Source: Chara braunii (lineage: Eukaryota > Streptophyta > Charophyceae > Charales > Characeae). Taken from it: a stretch of 23,493 nt of DNA. Shown here one piece after another: positions 1 to 7,799 of this stretch; positions within the stretch are counted from its first letter, which is position 1; each line of letters opens with the position of its first letter. Made by a program: the position numbers and the translations under genes. The notes beneath the pieces were generated by a model that was not told where the DNA came from, did no database searches, and was given only the letters and a program-made list of their open reading frames with translations. The stretch is taken from assembly GCA_003427395.1 (NCBI GenBank), contig BFEA01000230.1, positions 2,225,898 to 2,249,390 on the forward strand, in the 5' to 3' direction.

Positions 1-35
1 GCCCCCCCCCCTAGCTCGTCCCCATGCCCTTAGCC

Positions 36-60
36 TTTGGGGCCAAGATTAGCCCCCAAA
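36..60. other. Short GC-rich hairpin at the left edge
   Basis: TTTGGGG and CCCCAAA form a perfect 7-bp inverted repeat around an 11-nt loop, immediately left of the first satellite unit. It may be only a chance feature of C-rich edge sequence; no function is proposed. Confidence 0.4.
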
Positions 61-1790
61 CTGACCCGAAGTGTGTTTCGATATCGAAACACCAAAAATA
101 CTTCTGGATATGATGTATTAAACACGGAAAGCATTTCACGAAATGATGTATTAAACACCGACATCCCGAAGTGCGTTTTCGGTATCGAAACATCGAAAGC
201 ACTTCGGGATATGATGTATTAAACACCGAAATCCCAAAGCGTTTTTTCGGTACCGAAACACTGAAAACACTTTAGGATATGATATACTAGATGGTAGAAA
301 ATCGACTAAGTGAAACACTCAAATCCCGAAGTGCGTTTTCGGTACTAAAACACCGAAAGCCCCTCGGGATATAATATTAGTAGATGATAGAAAATCGACT
401 AAGATAAACACCGAAATTCCGAAGTGCGTTTTCGATACCGAAACACCGAAAACACTTCGGGATATAATATTAGTAGATGATAGAAAATTGACTAAGTTAA
501 ACACCGAAATCTCGAAGTGCATTTTCGGCACCGAAACACCGAAAACACTTTGGGATATGATATACTGTATGGTAGAAAATCAACTAAGTTAAACACCGAA
601 ATCCCGAAGTGTGTTTTCAGTACCGAAACACCGAAAGCACTTCGGGATATGATATACCAGATGATAGAAAATCGACTAAGTTAAACACCGAAATTCCGAA
701 GTGCGTTTTCGGTACCAAAACACCGAAAGCACTTCGGGATAATATGCTACTAGATGATAGAAAATCGATCAAGTTAAACACCGAAATCCCGAATTGGGTT
801 TTCGGTACCGAAACACCGAAAGCACTTCGGGATATAATGTTAGTAGATGATAGAAAATTGACAAGTTAAACACCGAAAAATCCCGAAGTAAGTTGTCGAT
901 ACCGAAATACCGAAAGCACTTTAGGATATAATGTTGGTAGATGATAGAAAATCTACTAAGTTAAACACCGAAATCCCGAAGTGCATTTTCGACATCGAAA
1001 CACAGAAAACACTTCGGAATATGATATACTAGATGGTAAAAAAACGACTAAGTTAAACACGAAAATCATGTAGTGCGTTTCCGGTATCGAAACACCGAAA
1101 GCAATTCGGGATATACCAGATGGTAGAAAATCGACTAAGTTAAACACCGAAATCCCAAAGTGTGTTTTCGGTACCGAATCACCGAAACCACTTTGTCATA
1201 TAATTTTAGTAGATCATAGAAATCACCTGAGTTAAACACCAAAATTATGAAGTGTGTTTTCGGTACCGAAACACCGAAAGCACTTCGGGATATAATGTAG
1301 TAGATGATAGAAAATTGATTAAGTTAAACACCGAAATACCGAAAACACTTCATGATATGATATACTAGATGGTAAAAAATTGACTAAGTTAAACACCGAA
1401 ATCTCGAAGTGTGTTTTCGGTACCGAAACACCGAAAGCACTTNCTTCATGATATGATATACTAGATGGTAAAAAATTGACTAAGTTAAACACCGAAATCT
1501 CGAAGTGTGTTTTCGGTACCGAAACACCGAAAGCACTTTGGGATATAATGTTAGTAGATGATAAAAAATCGACTAAGTTGAACACCGAAACCCCGAAGTG
1601 CCTTTTCGGTACTGAAATACCGAAAGTACTTCCGGATATTATATACTAGATGGTAGAAAATCGACTAAGTTCAACACCGAAATCCCGAAGTGTGTTTTTG
1701 GTACCAAAACACCGAAAGCAAATGGGATATAATGTCAGTAGATGATAAAAAATCAACTAAGTAAAACACCGAAGTGTATTTTCATGAAAT
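60..1790. repeat. ~92-bp satellite array, about 20 units, each unit palindromic
   Basis: Left-arm motifs CCCGAAGTG or close variants recur near 65, 165, 233, 325, 417, 511, 603, 694, 788, 882, 975, 1154, 1404, 1499, 1592 and 1684, mostly 91-95 bp apart. Further degraded copies sit near 1065, 1245, 1330 and 1770. The first units are about 68 bp because they lack the segment resembling GATGGTAGAAAATCGACTAAG. A typical unit has arms ATCCCGAAGTGC and GCACTTCGGGAT (12 bp, perfect) enclosing TTTCGGTACCGAAA, itself a 14-bp palindrome. The remainder of the unit is AT-rich spacer. Open frames here are by-products of the repeat and read through on both strands with no domain. Divergence between units is moderate, so the array is not freshly amplified. 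Confidence 0.93.
1348..1538. repeat. Exact 95-bp duplication around a single N
   Basis: Positions 1348-1442 and 1444-1538 are identical as read by eye, both starting CTTCATGATATG, and are separated by one N at 1443. Neighbouring satellite units differ at several positions, so an exact copy abutting an N points to two contig ends that were joined without merging their overlap. Confidence 0.8.
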
Positions 1791-1864
1791 TGAAGAGTTT
1801 ACCTTCGGTGTACCACATATAAGACTGTTTTCGATATAGATTCAATGAAATATGTAGCCTTCAT

Positions 1865-2275
1865 TGACCATCTCTCGGGAGGAGGAGGCTGATAATGGGG
1901 CGTTACCAAAAAAAAGGTGTCACATGACACCTTTTTACGAGACGAACAGGACGAGGAGGAGTAGGAGGACTCAAGGAGGAGAAGGACAAGAAGAGGATGA
2001 GGAAGGAGAACATGTGGAAACAAGAAGGAGGAGGCGGAGAGATATGGCCGAGAGGGACAAGGAGGAGGAGAGACTCGGATATGGCGGAGAAGGAGGAAAA
2101 GGAAGAAGGGCAAGAGAAGGAGGAGGAAAGAGAAACCAGTGTAAGAGGGAAAGGAGGAGGGGAAGAGATATGGCGGAAAAGGAAGAGGAGGAGATAGATA
2201 TGGTGGAGGAGGAGAAAAAAAAAGGAGAAGAAGATGAGGAAGGAGGGGTGGTAGGCGCATGGGTTAGGGGCGCGC
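1865..2275 (+). repeat. Polypurine GGA-rich block 1 with hairpin module
   Basis: The plus strand is almost entirely purine, built from GGA, GAG and AAG with recurrent GATATGGCGG-like words. It starts with a hairpin module at 1911-1936 and shares its layout with the block at 3120-3470: the hairpin, then an AAGAAGAGGATGAGGAAGG stretch, then GAGATATGGC and GAGACTCGGATATGGCGGAG. Long frames on both strands (for example 1864-2301 plus, 1799-2260 minus) encode only Glu/Arg/Lys-rich or Pro/Ser/Leu-rich low complexity and are not called as genes. Confidence 0.85.
1911..1936. other. Perfect 12-bp hairpin in polypurine block, copy 1
   Basis: AAAAAGGTGTCA and TGACACCTTTTT are exact reverse complements separated by CA. 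The core TCACATGA contains an E-box-like CACATG. The same module recurs at 3154-3179 with one mismatch and at 3579-3598 in degenerate form, each time followed by an ACG-GGACGA-CAGGACGAGGA-like stretch. Confidence 0.85.
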
Positions 2276-2305
2276 GACATATTTTTGTAAATTTTTTTTA
2301 GCTTT

Positions 2306-2330
2306 CAATCAATCAATCAATCAATCAATG

Positions 2331-2376
<46 letters not shown>

Positions 2377-2477
2377 CCACTCAATTAATTAATCAATCAA
2401 TCGATCGATCGATCGATCAATCATTTAATGAAACTACCTGCAAAAGATTGGTGGCAGGTAGTTACCTTGGTTGATGA

Positions 2478-2508
<31 letters not shown>

Positions 2509-2509
2509 T
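2306..2509. repeat. Inverted tetranucleotide microsatellite (CAAT)n / (ATTG)n with central hairpin
   Basis: About 120 bp of imperfect (CAAT)n at 2306-2426 is followed, after a ~50-bp centre, by (TTGA)n at 2471-2508, its reverse complement. The centre holds a perfect 10-bp hairpin, AACTACCTGC (2432-2441) and GCAGGTAGTT (2454-2463), with a 12-nt loop. A (GATC)n interruption occurs at 2402-2418. The whole block can fold as one long stem. Confidence 0.85.
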
Positions 2510-2516
2510 AAATCTT

Positions 2517-2530
2517 AAAAAAAAAAAAAA
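2517..2530 (+). repeat. A14 homopolymer
   Basis: Fourteen A residues lie directly after the ATTG tract. Opposite them, at 2291-2299, is a T-rich stretch, so the inverted symmetry of the CAAT/ATTG block may extend outward into A/T runs. This extension is weak. Confidence 0.6.
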
Positions 2531-2569
2531 CATGGCTAGTGCCCCCATCCCACATTAAAAAAGTCGGGC

Positions 2570-3540
2570 AAGGCGGCGGCGGAGGAGGAGGAGGACACAT
2601 ATGGCGGCGGAGAAGGAGGAGGAAGAGGAGGAGAGAGATATGGCGGCAATGAAGGAATAGGACACTTGGCGGAGGCGGACGAGGAAGAGCAGGAGGAGGA
2701 CACATATGGCAGATGAGAGAGGAGGGGAGAGATATGGCGGTGGCAGAGGAGGAGGACAAAGATATGGCGGCGGCGGAGGAGGAGGAGAGAGATATGGTGG
2801 CGGCGGCAGAGGAGGAAAGAGATATGGCGGCGGCGGCAGAGGAGGAAAAATATGTGATGGCGGCGAAGGAGGAGGATGAGGAAGAGGAAGAGGAGGAGGA
2901 GGAGGAGGAAGGGGAAGAAGAGTAGGAGGAGGAAGAGGACGAGAAGGAGGACGAGAAGGAGGACGAGGAGGAGGAGGAGGAGAAGGAGGAGGAGGAGGAG
3001 GAGGAATAGGAGGCAGGCGACGACGAAGGAGAAGAGGAGGAGGAGGAGGACAACCAAGGTCATTATGCCGCAGAAGGAGAGGGGCCAAGAGGAGGAGGAA
3101 GAAGAGGAGGAAGAGGAGGGGGAGGAGGAGGTTGATAATAGGGCACTGCCAAAAAAAAGGTGCCACATGACACCTTTTTACGGGACGAGCAGGACGAGGA
3201 GGAGGACGAACATGAGGAGGAGGAGGACCCGAGAAGGACAAGGACAAGAAGAGGATGAGGAAGGTGAACAGGTGAAAATGAGAACTTCAAAGAGGAGGGG
3301 GAGAGATATGGTCGAGAAGGACAAGGAGGAGAGACTCGGATATGGCGGAGCAGGAGGAAAAAGAAGAAGGACAAGAGGAGGAGTAAGGAGAACCGGTGGA
3401 ATAGGAGAAGGAGGAGGGGAAGAGATATGGCGGAGAAGGAGGAGGAGATAGATATGGCGGAGGAGGAGGAGGAAGAGGAGGAGGAGGAGGAGAAAGAAGA
3501 AGGAGAAGAAGAGGAGGAAGGAGGAGACATAGGAGGAGTG
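2570..3540 (+). repeat. Polypurine GGA/GCGGCG block 2
   Basis: Purine-rich plus strand with about a dozen copies of a (G/A)ATATGGCGG word (for example near 2598, 2635, 2730, 2758, 2790, 2820, 3338, 3422, 3452) separated by (GGA)n. From 3120 it repeats the organisation of the 1865-2275 block. Plus-strand frames give Asp-Met-Ala followed by runs of Glu; minus-strand frames give Ser or Pro runs. These are artefacts of triplet repetition, with no domain or start context to support a gene. Mirror-symmetric purine tracts of this kind can form triplex (H-DNA); that is general knowledge and was not tested here. Confidence 0.85.
3154..3179. other. Hairpin module in polypurine block, copy 2
   Basis: AAAAAGGTGCCA and TGACACCTTTTT pair with one mismatch around CA. 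The left flank GATAATAGGGCACTGCC matches the left flank of copy 1 (GATAATGGGGCGTTACC). The right flank is a GGACGAGCAGGACGAGGA run. Confidence 0.8.
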
Positions 3541-3549
3541 GTAGTCAAT

Positions 3550-3780
3550 TTATCATGGTGCACTGCCAAGAAAAGAATAGGTGTGTCATGTGACACCTTC
3601 TTACTGGACGAGTAGGATGAGGAGGAGGAACAAGAAGAGGAGGAGGAGGAGGAGAAGAAGGAAGGAGGAGGAAAAGATGAGCAAGCAGAATGACTCAGAC
3701 AAAAAGAGGAGGAGGAGAAAGAGGGGGGGGACAAGGAGGAGGGGGTGAAGAAAAAAAGAGAAGAATAGGAGGACACTTAT
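3550..3780 (+). repeat. Polypurine block 3 with degenerate hairpin module copy 3
   Basis: GCACTGCCAAGAAAAG leads to AGGTGT (3579-3584) pairing with ACACCT (3593-3598), then TTACTGGACGAGTAGGATGAGGA. This matches the order of the other two modules. GGA-rich sequence continues to about 3775, after which base composition changes abruptly. Confidence 0.75.
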
Positions 3781-4830
3781 TATCGGGTGTTGATGTGGCA
3801 ATGGCTCCTCCACACTGTCGAGCACATCGGTCCCACACCACGTAGGGGGGGACCCTCCCGGCTGCATCATGCAGGAGTTGGTCTTACTCATCGCGATACA
3901 CATGGAGCTTTCGCAAGCCACCCCGACCGAGTGCGCCAGCCATACCTCTTGCGAGCCCCTACGACAGGATAGGGCCAACGCGAGGTACAACTTTACCTCC
4001 ACCTGCGGGAGTTGTCACCTTCCTTCGATGGGCATATCCCTGCCGAGCTACCAGTCCACAGTACGAAAGTTAATCAGTTGCAATCGTAGAGGTAGACCAG
4101 CCGAGGGCGTTTCTCGTTCGCTGTAGCATAGGGGGTACGCGCGGGCTTACGCCTCTATCGAACCCTCATGCAAACCGACGCACTGGGGGGCTGAAGTCCC
4201 AAGCGCGACTCGTCATCGGTCGACTAGGACGGATCCCACATACCACGCGTTACACCACAACACTTACAAGCACGGAACGACACAAAACAAAACAACACCA
4301 CAACAATGCTAGTCCCTTTGGTAGTCATCCCATAACCTTTCGACGCGGAAATCAGATAGGCAACACACGAGAAACTTAGTATAAAACCACGCAGGCGCAG
4401 AGTCTTCCCATATCGACTAGCAATGCATGAATACGTAAGCAGTCGCAATGATGGCGTACTGTGTAGTGTTCATAATCAAGTGGTCCCTCATGGATCCGAG
4501 TACCGCTTATGCCACTCAAGTATCAATCTCGAAATATCGTGAGGGTCGAACCCTTCACAATATTGCACGGCTGAAGGAATAGTCGTTCGGCCATCGCGGC
4601 ACCTTCGGCCCTTAGGTTGAGTGTCCGGATGGGCAGGGCAAATAGGCTCTGCGCGGGGGGTGATCCCTTCCACTCGGAGTCTAGGACCTGGGATGTCTTG
4701 GACAAGGACCTCGAATCCAGACCCAGAACCAACGTTCGAGTAAGAAATTTTAAAGAAGCAAAACGGTAAAGGAAGGAAACTTATTTCCTCTCTCGATCTT
4801 AGCCCCAATTAAACTCTTAAGCGTGGGCTC
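3781..4830. other. Unassigned unique sequence
   Basis: No purine bias and no obvious repeats. Frames at 3869-4126 (plus, 85 codons) and 4488-4808 (minus, 106 codons) are the longest. Neither shows a signal peptide, membrane segment or family motif that I recognise, and both could be chance. The minus frame ends in a stretch reading HDISRLILEWHKRY, which is peptide-like but unidentified. Confidence 0.5.
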
Positions 4831-4859
4831 TTTAGGTTACACGAACACTCAAACATAGG

Positions 4860-4911
4860 TATATATATGTATATATATATATATATATATATTTTATATA
4901 TATATGTATCT
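4860..4911. repeat. TA microsatellite
   Basis: Imperfect (TA)n interrupted by TATG and TTT. A second short TA run lies at 5055-5067. Confidence 0.9.
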
Positions 4912-4919
4912 TTATTTCG

Positions 4920-5780
4920 GACAGAAATGTACAAAGTCAGTACAATTCAACAATGTCTTCATACTTATTAGATTGATAAGATAGTAATATATTCTCTTTT
5001 GAAGTAAANTATTNTGATTGTGACATTGATTATTCTAGATTGAATAGAATCAATTATATATATATAGCGGGGAATAAATATTTGACTATCACTTCTCACA
5101 ATCATAGTGGGACTCCTCTCAGCCATATATATGTATGTGATCGCTGACAGTCAATTCCAAAGTCCGAATCACAAAACATACTTGCAATCACATCAAAAAA
5201 TCAACAAAAAGTCAACACACTACAGGGGGTCAACTTCAACCATTCTCTATACTCATACCCCTCGCTTTAGCCATGCAAACCTCAACCTTTGTCCAACCTT
5301 TCAAAAATAGATACTCAGCACCTTCGTTAAATGACCATTCAATAAAATTCCGAGTAAAAACCTTAATAAAACAATAGAAACCACCAAGGCTAAGGTTTTT
5401 TAGGTTGGGTAATGAGAACGAATTGGAATTGCGTCGTAGACCAACGAATCGTTAACCGAGTTGTCATCAGTGATAACAGAAAATAATTCTCTTGGGATTA
5501 AGTCAAATCTAGTCCAAATCTTGTGTCAAACGTCCAAAGGAGGCCGGTATGATGAGGTTGTATCATATGACAGTTCAATACCCAAGCTAAATCATCAATA
5601 TATGGGGAATGAATCTCCATAGCACATTCTCATTCAAGGTTATCTGCCAACTAACCTAAGTCTACCCCTAAGTTGGTACCCAACGAAAAAGTAGATGTTT
5701 GGCAGAATCTCCCCCATACAGAGTGGATTGTCAATATCACCACCTGTAAAAATATAATTTATCTCCTATAAACCAAGAAA
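4920..5780. other. Unassigned AT-rich stretch with two N bases
   Basis: Contains single N bases at 5008 and 5013. The only frame of note (5107-5310 plus, 67 codons) has no recognisable motif. Nothing else can be supported here. Confidence 0.5.
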
Positions 5781-5785
5781 CTTTT

Positions 5786-6745
5786 AGCAATGCTGCTTCC
5801 CGTAGGAAAAGTGTCTTCTCTGAATTTATAGAGAGAAGGTTAACAATAGTCGCATTTTTCATCACCACTTCAAGACACCCTTCACCACTTCAGAATGCAA
5901 CCTGCCTAAACAGATGGTTTTCAGGGTCTTCGGACCTTTCACCACTTCAAGACCATTCAAGATTTTCAGACTGTCCAAAACTCTCACTTCATCACTTCAG
6001 GATGCAGTCTGCCTAAACAGGTGGTTTTCAGGGTCTTCGGACCTTTCACCACTTCAGGACCATTCATGATTTTCAGACTGCCAAAAACTCTCACTTCACC
6101 ACTTTAAGATGCAACCTGCCTGAACAGGTGGTTTTCAGGGTCTTCGGACCTTTCACCACTTCATGACCATTTAGGATTTTCAGACTACCAAAAACTCTCA
6201 CTTCATAATTTTCAGCTACCCGTTAACCGTTTGTGAATTTATACTAGCTTTAATATGAAAACTGAAATAATTTTTAACTCTCAAAGGTCAAATTTTATCT
6301 AACTCTCTGAATTATTAAAAATTGGGCAACACCTCTTTTAGAAAGGTAGACTTTCCAAATTTATACTAAGTCATATTAAAACCCAAAAGTTTGACTTGAG
6401 TTCAATTTAAGAAAAAAATCAACTAACCTCTTATATTTATAGAAATTTCGGCAACACGTCCTTTAGAAAAGTGTTATTTCAATATTTATACAAAACTAAG
6501 TTCAGAATCTAGAAATGACCTTGACTTCCCAAAGTTCAATTTTGTCTAACTCCCTGAGTTAGCAAAAATTTGAGCAGCACTCCCTTTAGAAAATGAGACT
6601 TTCCAGATTATTACTAAGCCATATATAAAAGTTGGACAAGCTGAACTTTGAAAAGTTAAGATTTGACCAACTCCCTGATTTTTGTAGAAATTTCTACAGC
6701 GTTTCCCGTAGAGAAAGTGGCTTACCAAATACAAAGTCAAGTATA
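5786..6745. repeat. ~120-bp dispersed/tandem family, split by the 107-bp array
   Basis: A degenerate unit of the form AACTCCCTGA..GAAATTT.GGCAACAC..CTTTTAGAAAA-GTGACTTTCCAAAT..ACTAAG..CAAAGTT recurs at about 6287, 6411, 6531 and 6651. A fifth partial copy at about 5786-5860 (GCTGCTTCCCGTAGGAAAAGTG) closely matches the last one (GCGTTTCCCGTAGAGAAAGTG). Copies are well diverged. I recall similar GGCAGCACCTCCC-type repeats from plant genomes but cannot verify that. Confidence 0.7.
5880..6206. repeat. Three tandem 107-bp units with UUCG hairpins
   Basis: Three units in exact 107-bp register: the word GGTCTTCGGACC sits at 5925, 6032 and 6139. In each unit GGTC-TTCG-GACC forms a stem capped by a C(UUCG)G tetraloop. 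An outer stem, GTGGT (6021-6025) with ACCAC (6048-6052) in unit 2, stacks across a 6/4 internal loop; in unit 1 the outer stem loses one pair. Each unit also contains CCTGCCTAAACAGG (4-bp arms) and GACCATTCA-GATTTTCAGACT. Confidence 0.9.
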
Positions 6746-6845
6746 ACACATGATCCCCGAAAATGCGAGAATTGACTAAAGTAAAAAAAAATGGTTCAGA
6801 AAATGCAGAAATTGAACTAATATAACTCCAGTACGTGGCGGACAA

Positions 6846-7020
6846 CTAAAGTAACTACCTATCAAATTGAAACTTAGACTAAGTCGTGATCTCACTTAGC
6901 CACATGCAAAGCTAAATCACAGTCGTAAGTACTCTCACTAGTCCCCAAGTCAAATTCTCATACATTAGTTCGTAAAACCTTCAGATGATTTATCTCTTAT
7001 ACCCAACTTACATATGTCAT
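6846..7020. other. Spacer before the hairpin array
   Basis: AT-rich sequence with no copy of the CATT..AATG motif, no frame of note and no repeat visible. Confidence 0.5.
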
Positions 7021-7023
7021 GGA

Positions 7024-7780
7024 GCTAGACCATTCAGCTTAGAAACAATGACTAGCATGCCTTGAGATATACACGAAAATGTTGCACAACTACTTTTCTC
7101 TTCTTTGGGCATATGACTAGACCATTTAGCTTAGAAATAATATTTAGTCGCCCTGAACTATTTAATATCCAAAGTTTAATAATTTCTGGCTTTATTGTCA
7201 AAAGAAATTAAAATATGGGCAGAGGCCTGAGCCATTCAGCTTAGAAACAATGTTCAACTTGCCCAGATTACTTCCAATTATATTTTGTGGTTTTCCTTCT
7301 CTTCTTAGTGATATGGCTTAGCGTCAGACCATTCAACTTAGAAACAATGTCCAGCTGTCAGTTCATATGCACGTATAAATAACGTATTTTCTGTTATACT
7401 TAATTTGTACGTATATGTGTGGTTTTTAGGCTAAACCATTCATCTTAGAAACAATGCTTAGCCTTATACCAGAAATTCTTGCTCAGAAATAAACAAAAGG
7501 ATGAATCATTCAGCTTAGAAACAATGTTCAACATATCCTTAAGTTATTCAAAGTATGAAGTTGGATTCTTCAGCTCAACTTCAGTCGGAAACCCCAAAAG
7601 GAAACAGACACATCAAGCCATTCACTTAGAAACAATGCTCGGTCCCAAAGATCAGTCAAGCAAACCCTTAGAAATAAACACAGCAACCAGACCATTCATC
7701 TTAGAAACAATGCTTGGTCCTTCAGAAAACAGTCAATTAAACATAGCCCTGGGTCATTCAGCTTAGAAACAATATCCAGT
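7024..7780 (+). repeat. Array of nine conserved-loop hairpins with covarying outer arms
   Basis: A 20-nt core, CATT-CAGCTTAGAAAC-AATG or a close variant, begins at 7031, 7123, 7233, 7330, 7437, 7507, 7619 (one base deleted), 7693 and 7755. Spacing is irregular (62-112 bp) and the sequence between cores is largely dissimilar. CATT and AATG pair with each other in seven of nine copies. Outside them, after a 2-nt and a 1-nt bulge, are 5-nt blocks on each side. The left/right pairs are GCTAG/CTAGC, ACTAG/TTAGT, CCTGA/TCAAC, GTCAG/CCAGC, GCTAA/TTAGC, GATGA/TCAAC, ATCAA/TCGGT, ACCAG/TTGGT and CCTGG/CCAGT. By my count 38 of 45 positions pair (Watson-Crick or G-U). Copies 1, 2, 5 and 8 pair fully with different sequences; copies 3 and 4 are weak. 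The motif does not match a hammerhead core (no CUGANGA) or any RNA family I recognise. Strand is assigned by the G-U pairs, which only help on the plus-strand transcript. Confidence 0.85.
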
Positions 7781-7786
7781 CCTTGG

Positions 7787-7799
7787 TTGACCCGGTCAA
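7787..7799. other. Short palindrome at the end of the hairpin array
   Basis: TTGAC-CCG-GTCAA, 5-bp arms, directly after the last array copy. TTGAC is a W-box core in plants; a chance match is likely. Confidence 0.35.

Noticed and set aside
609-869. 86-codon plus frame within the satellite
   Set aside because: It spans tandem units and repeats the same peptide; other units carry stops and frameshifts.
1799-2301. Long frames on both strands encoding Glu/Arg-rich or Pro/Ser/Leu-rich proteins
   Set aside because: They are translations of GGA-type triplet repeats, open in several frames at once, with no domain and no reason to prefer one strand.
2508-3776. Frames of 180-237 codons on the minus strand (poly-Ser, poly-Pro, poly-Leu)
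   Set aside because: Same low-complexity cause; all three minus frames are open because the complement of GGA repeats lacks stop codons.
4535-4565. tRNA T-arm-like sequence on the minus strand (GGTTCGACCC)
   Set aside because: The 5-bp T-stem does not pair properly and no acceptor, D-arm or anticodon arm can be laid out around it.
7031-7774. Hammerhead or other known self-cleaving ribozyme array
   Set aside because: GAAAC is present, but the CUGANGA segment and three-helix layout of a hammerhead are absent; no other ribozyme consensus I know fits.
7024-7780. CRISPR array
   Set aside because: The repeated motif has spacers, but spacer length varies from about 30 to 80 nt, the repeats are not identical, there are no cas genes, and the context is eukaryotic.
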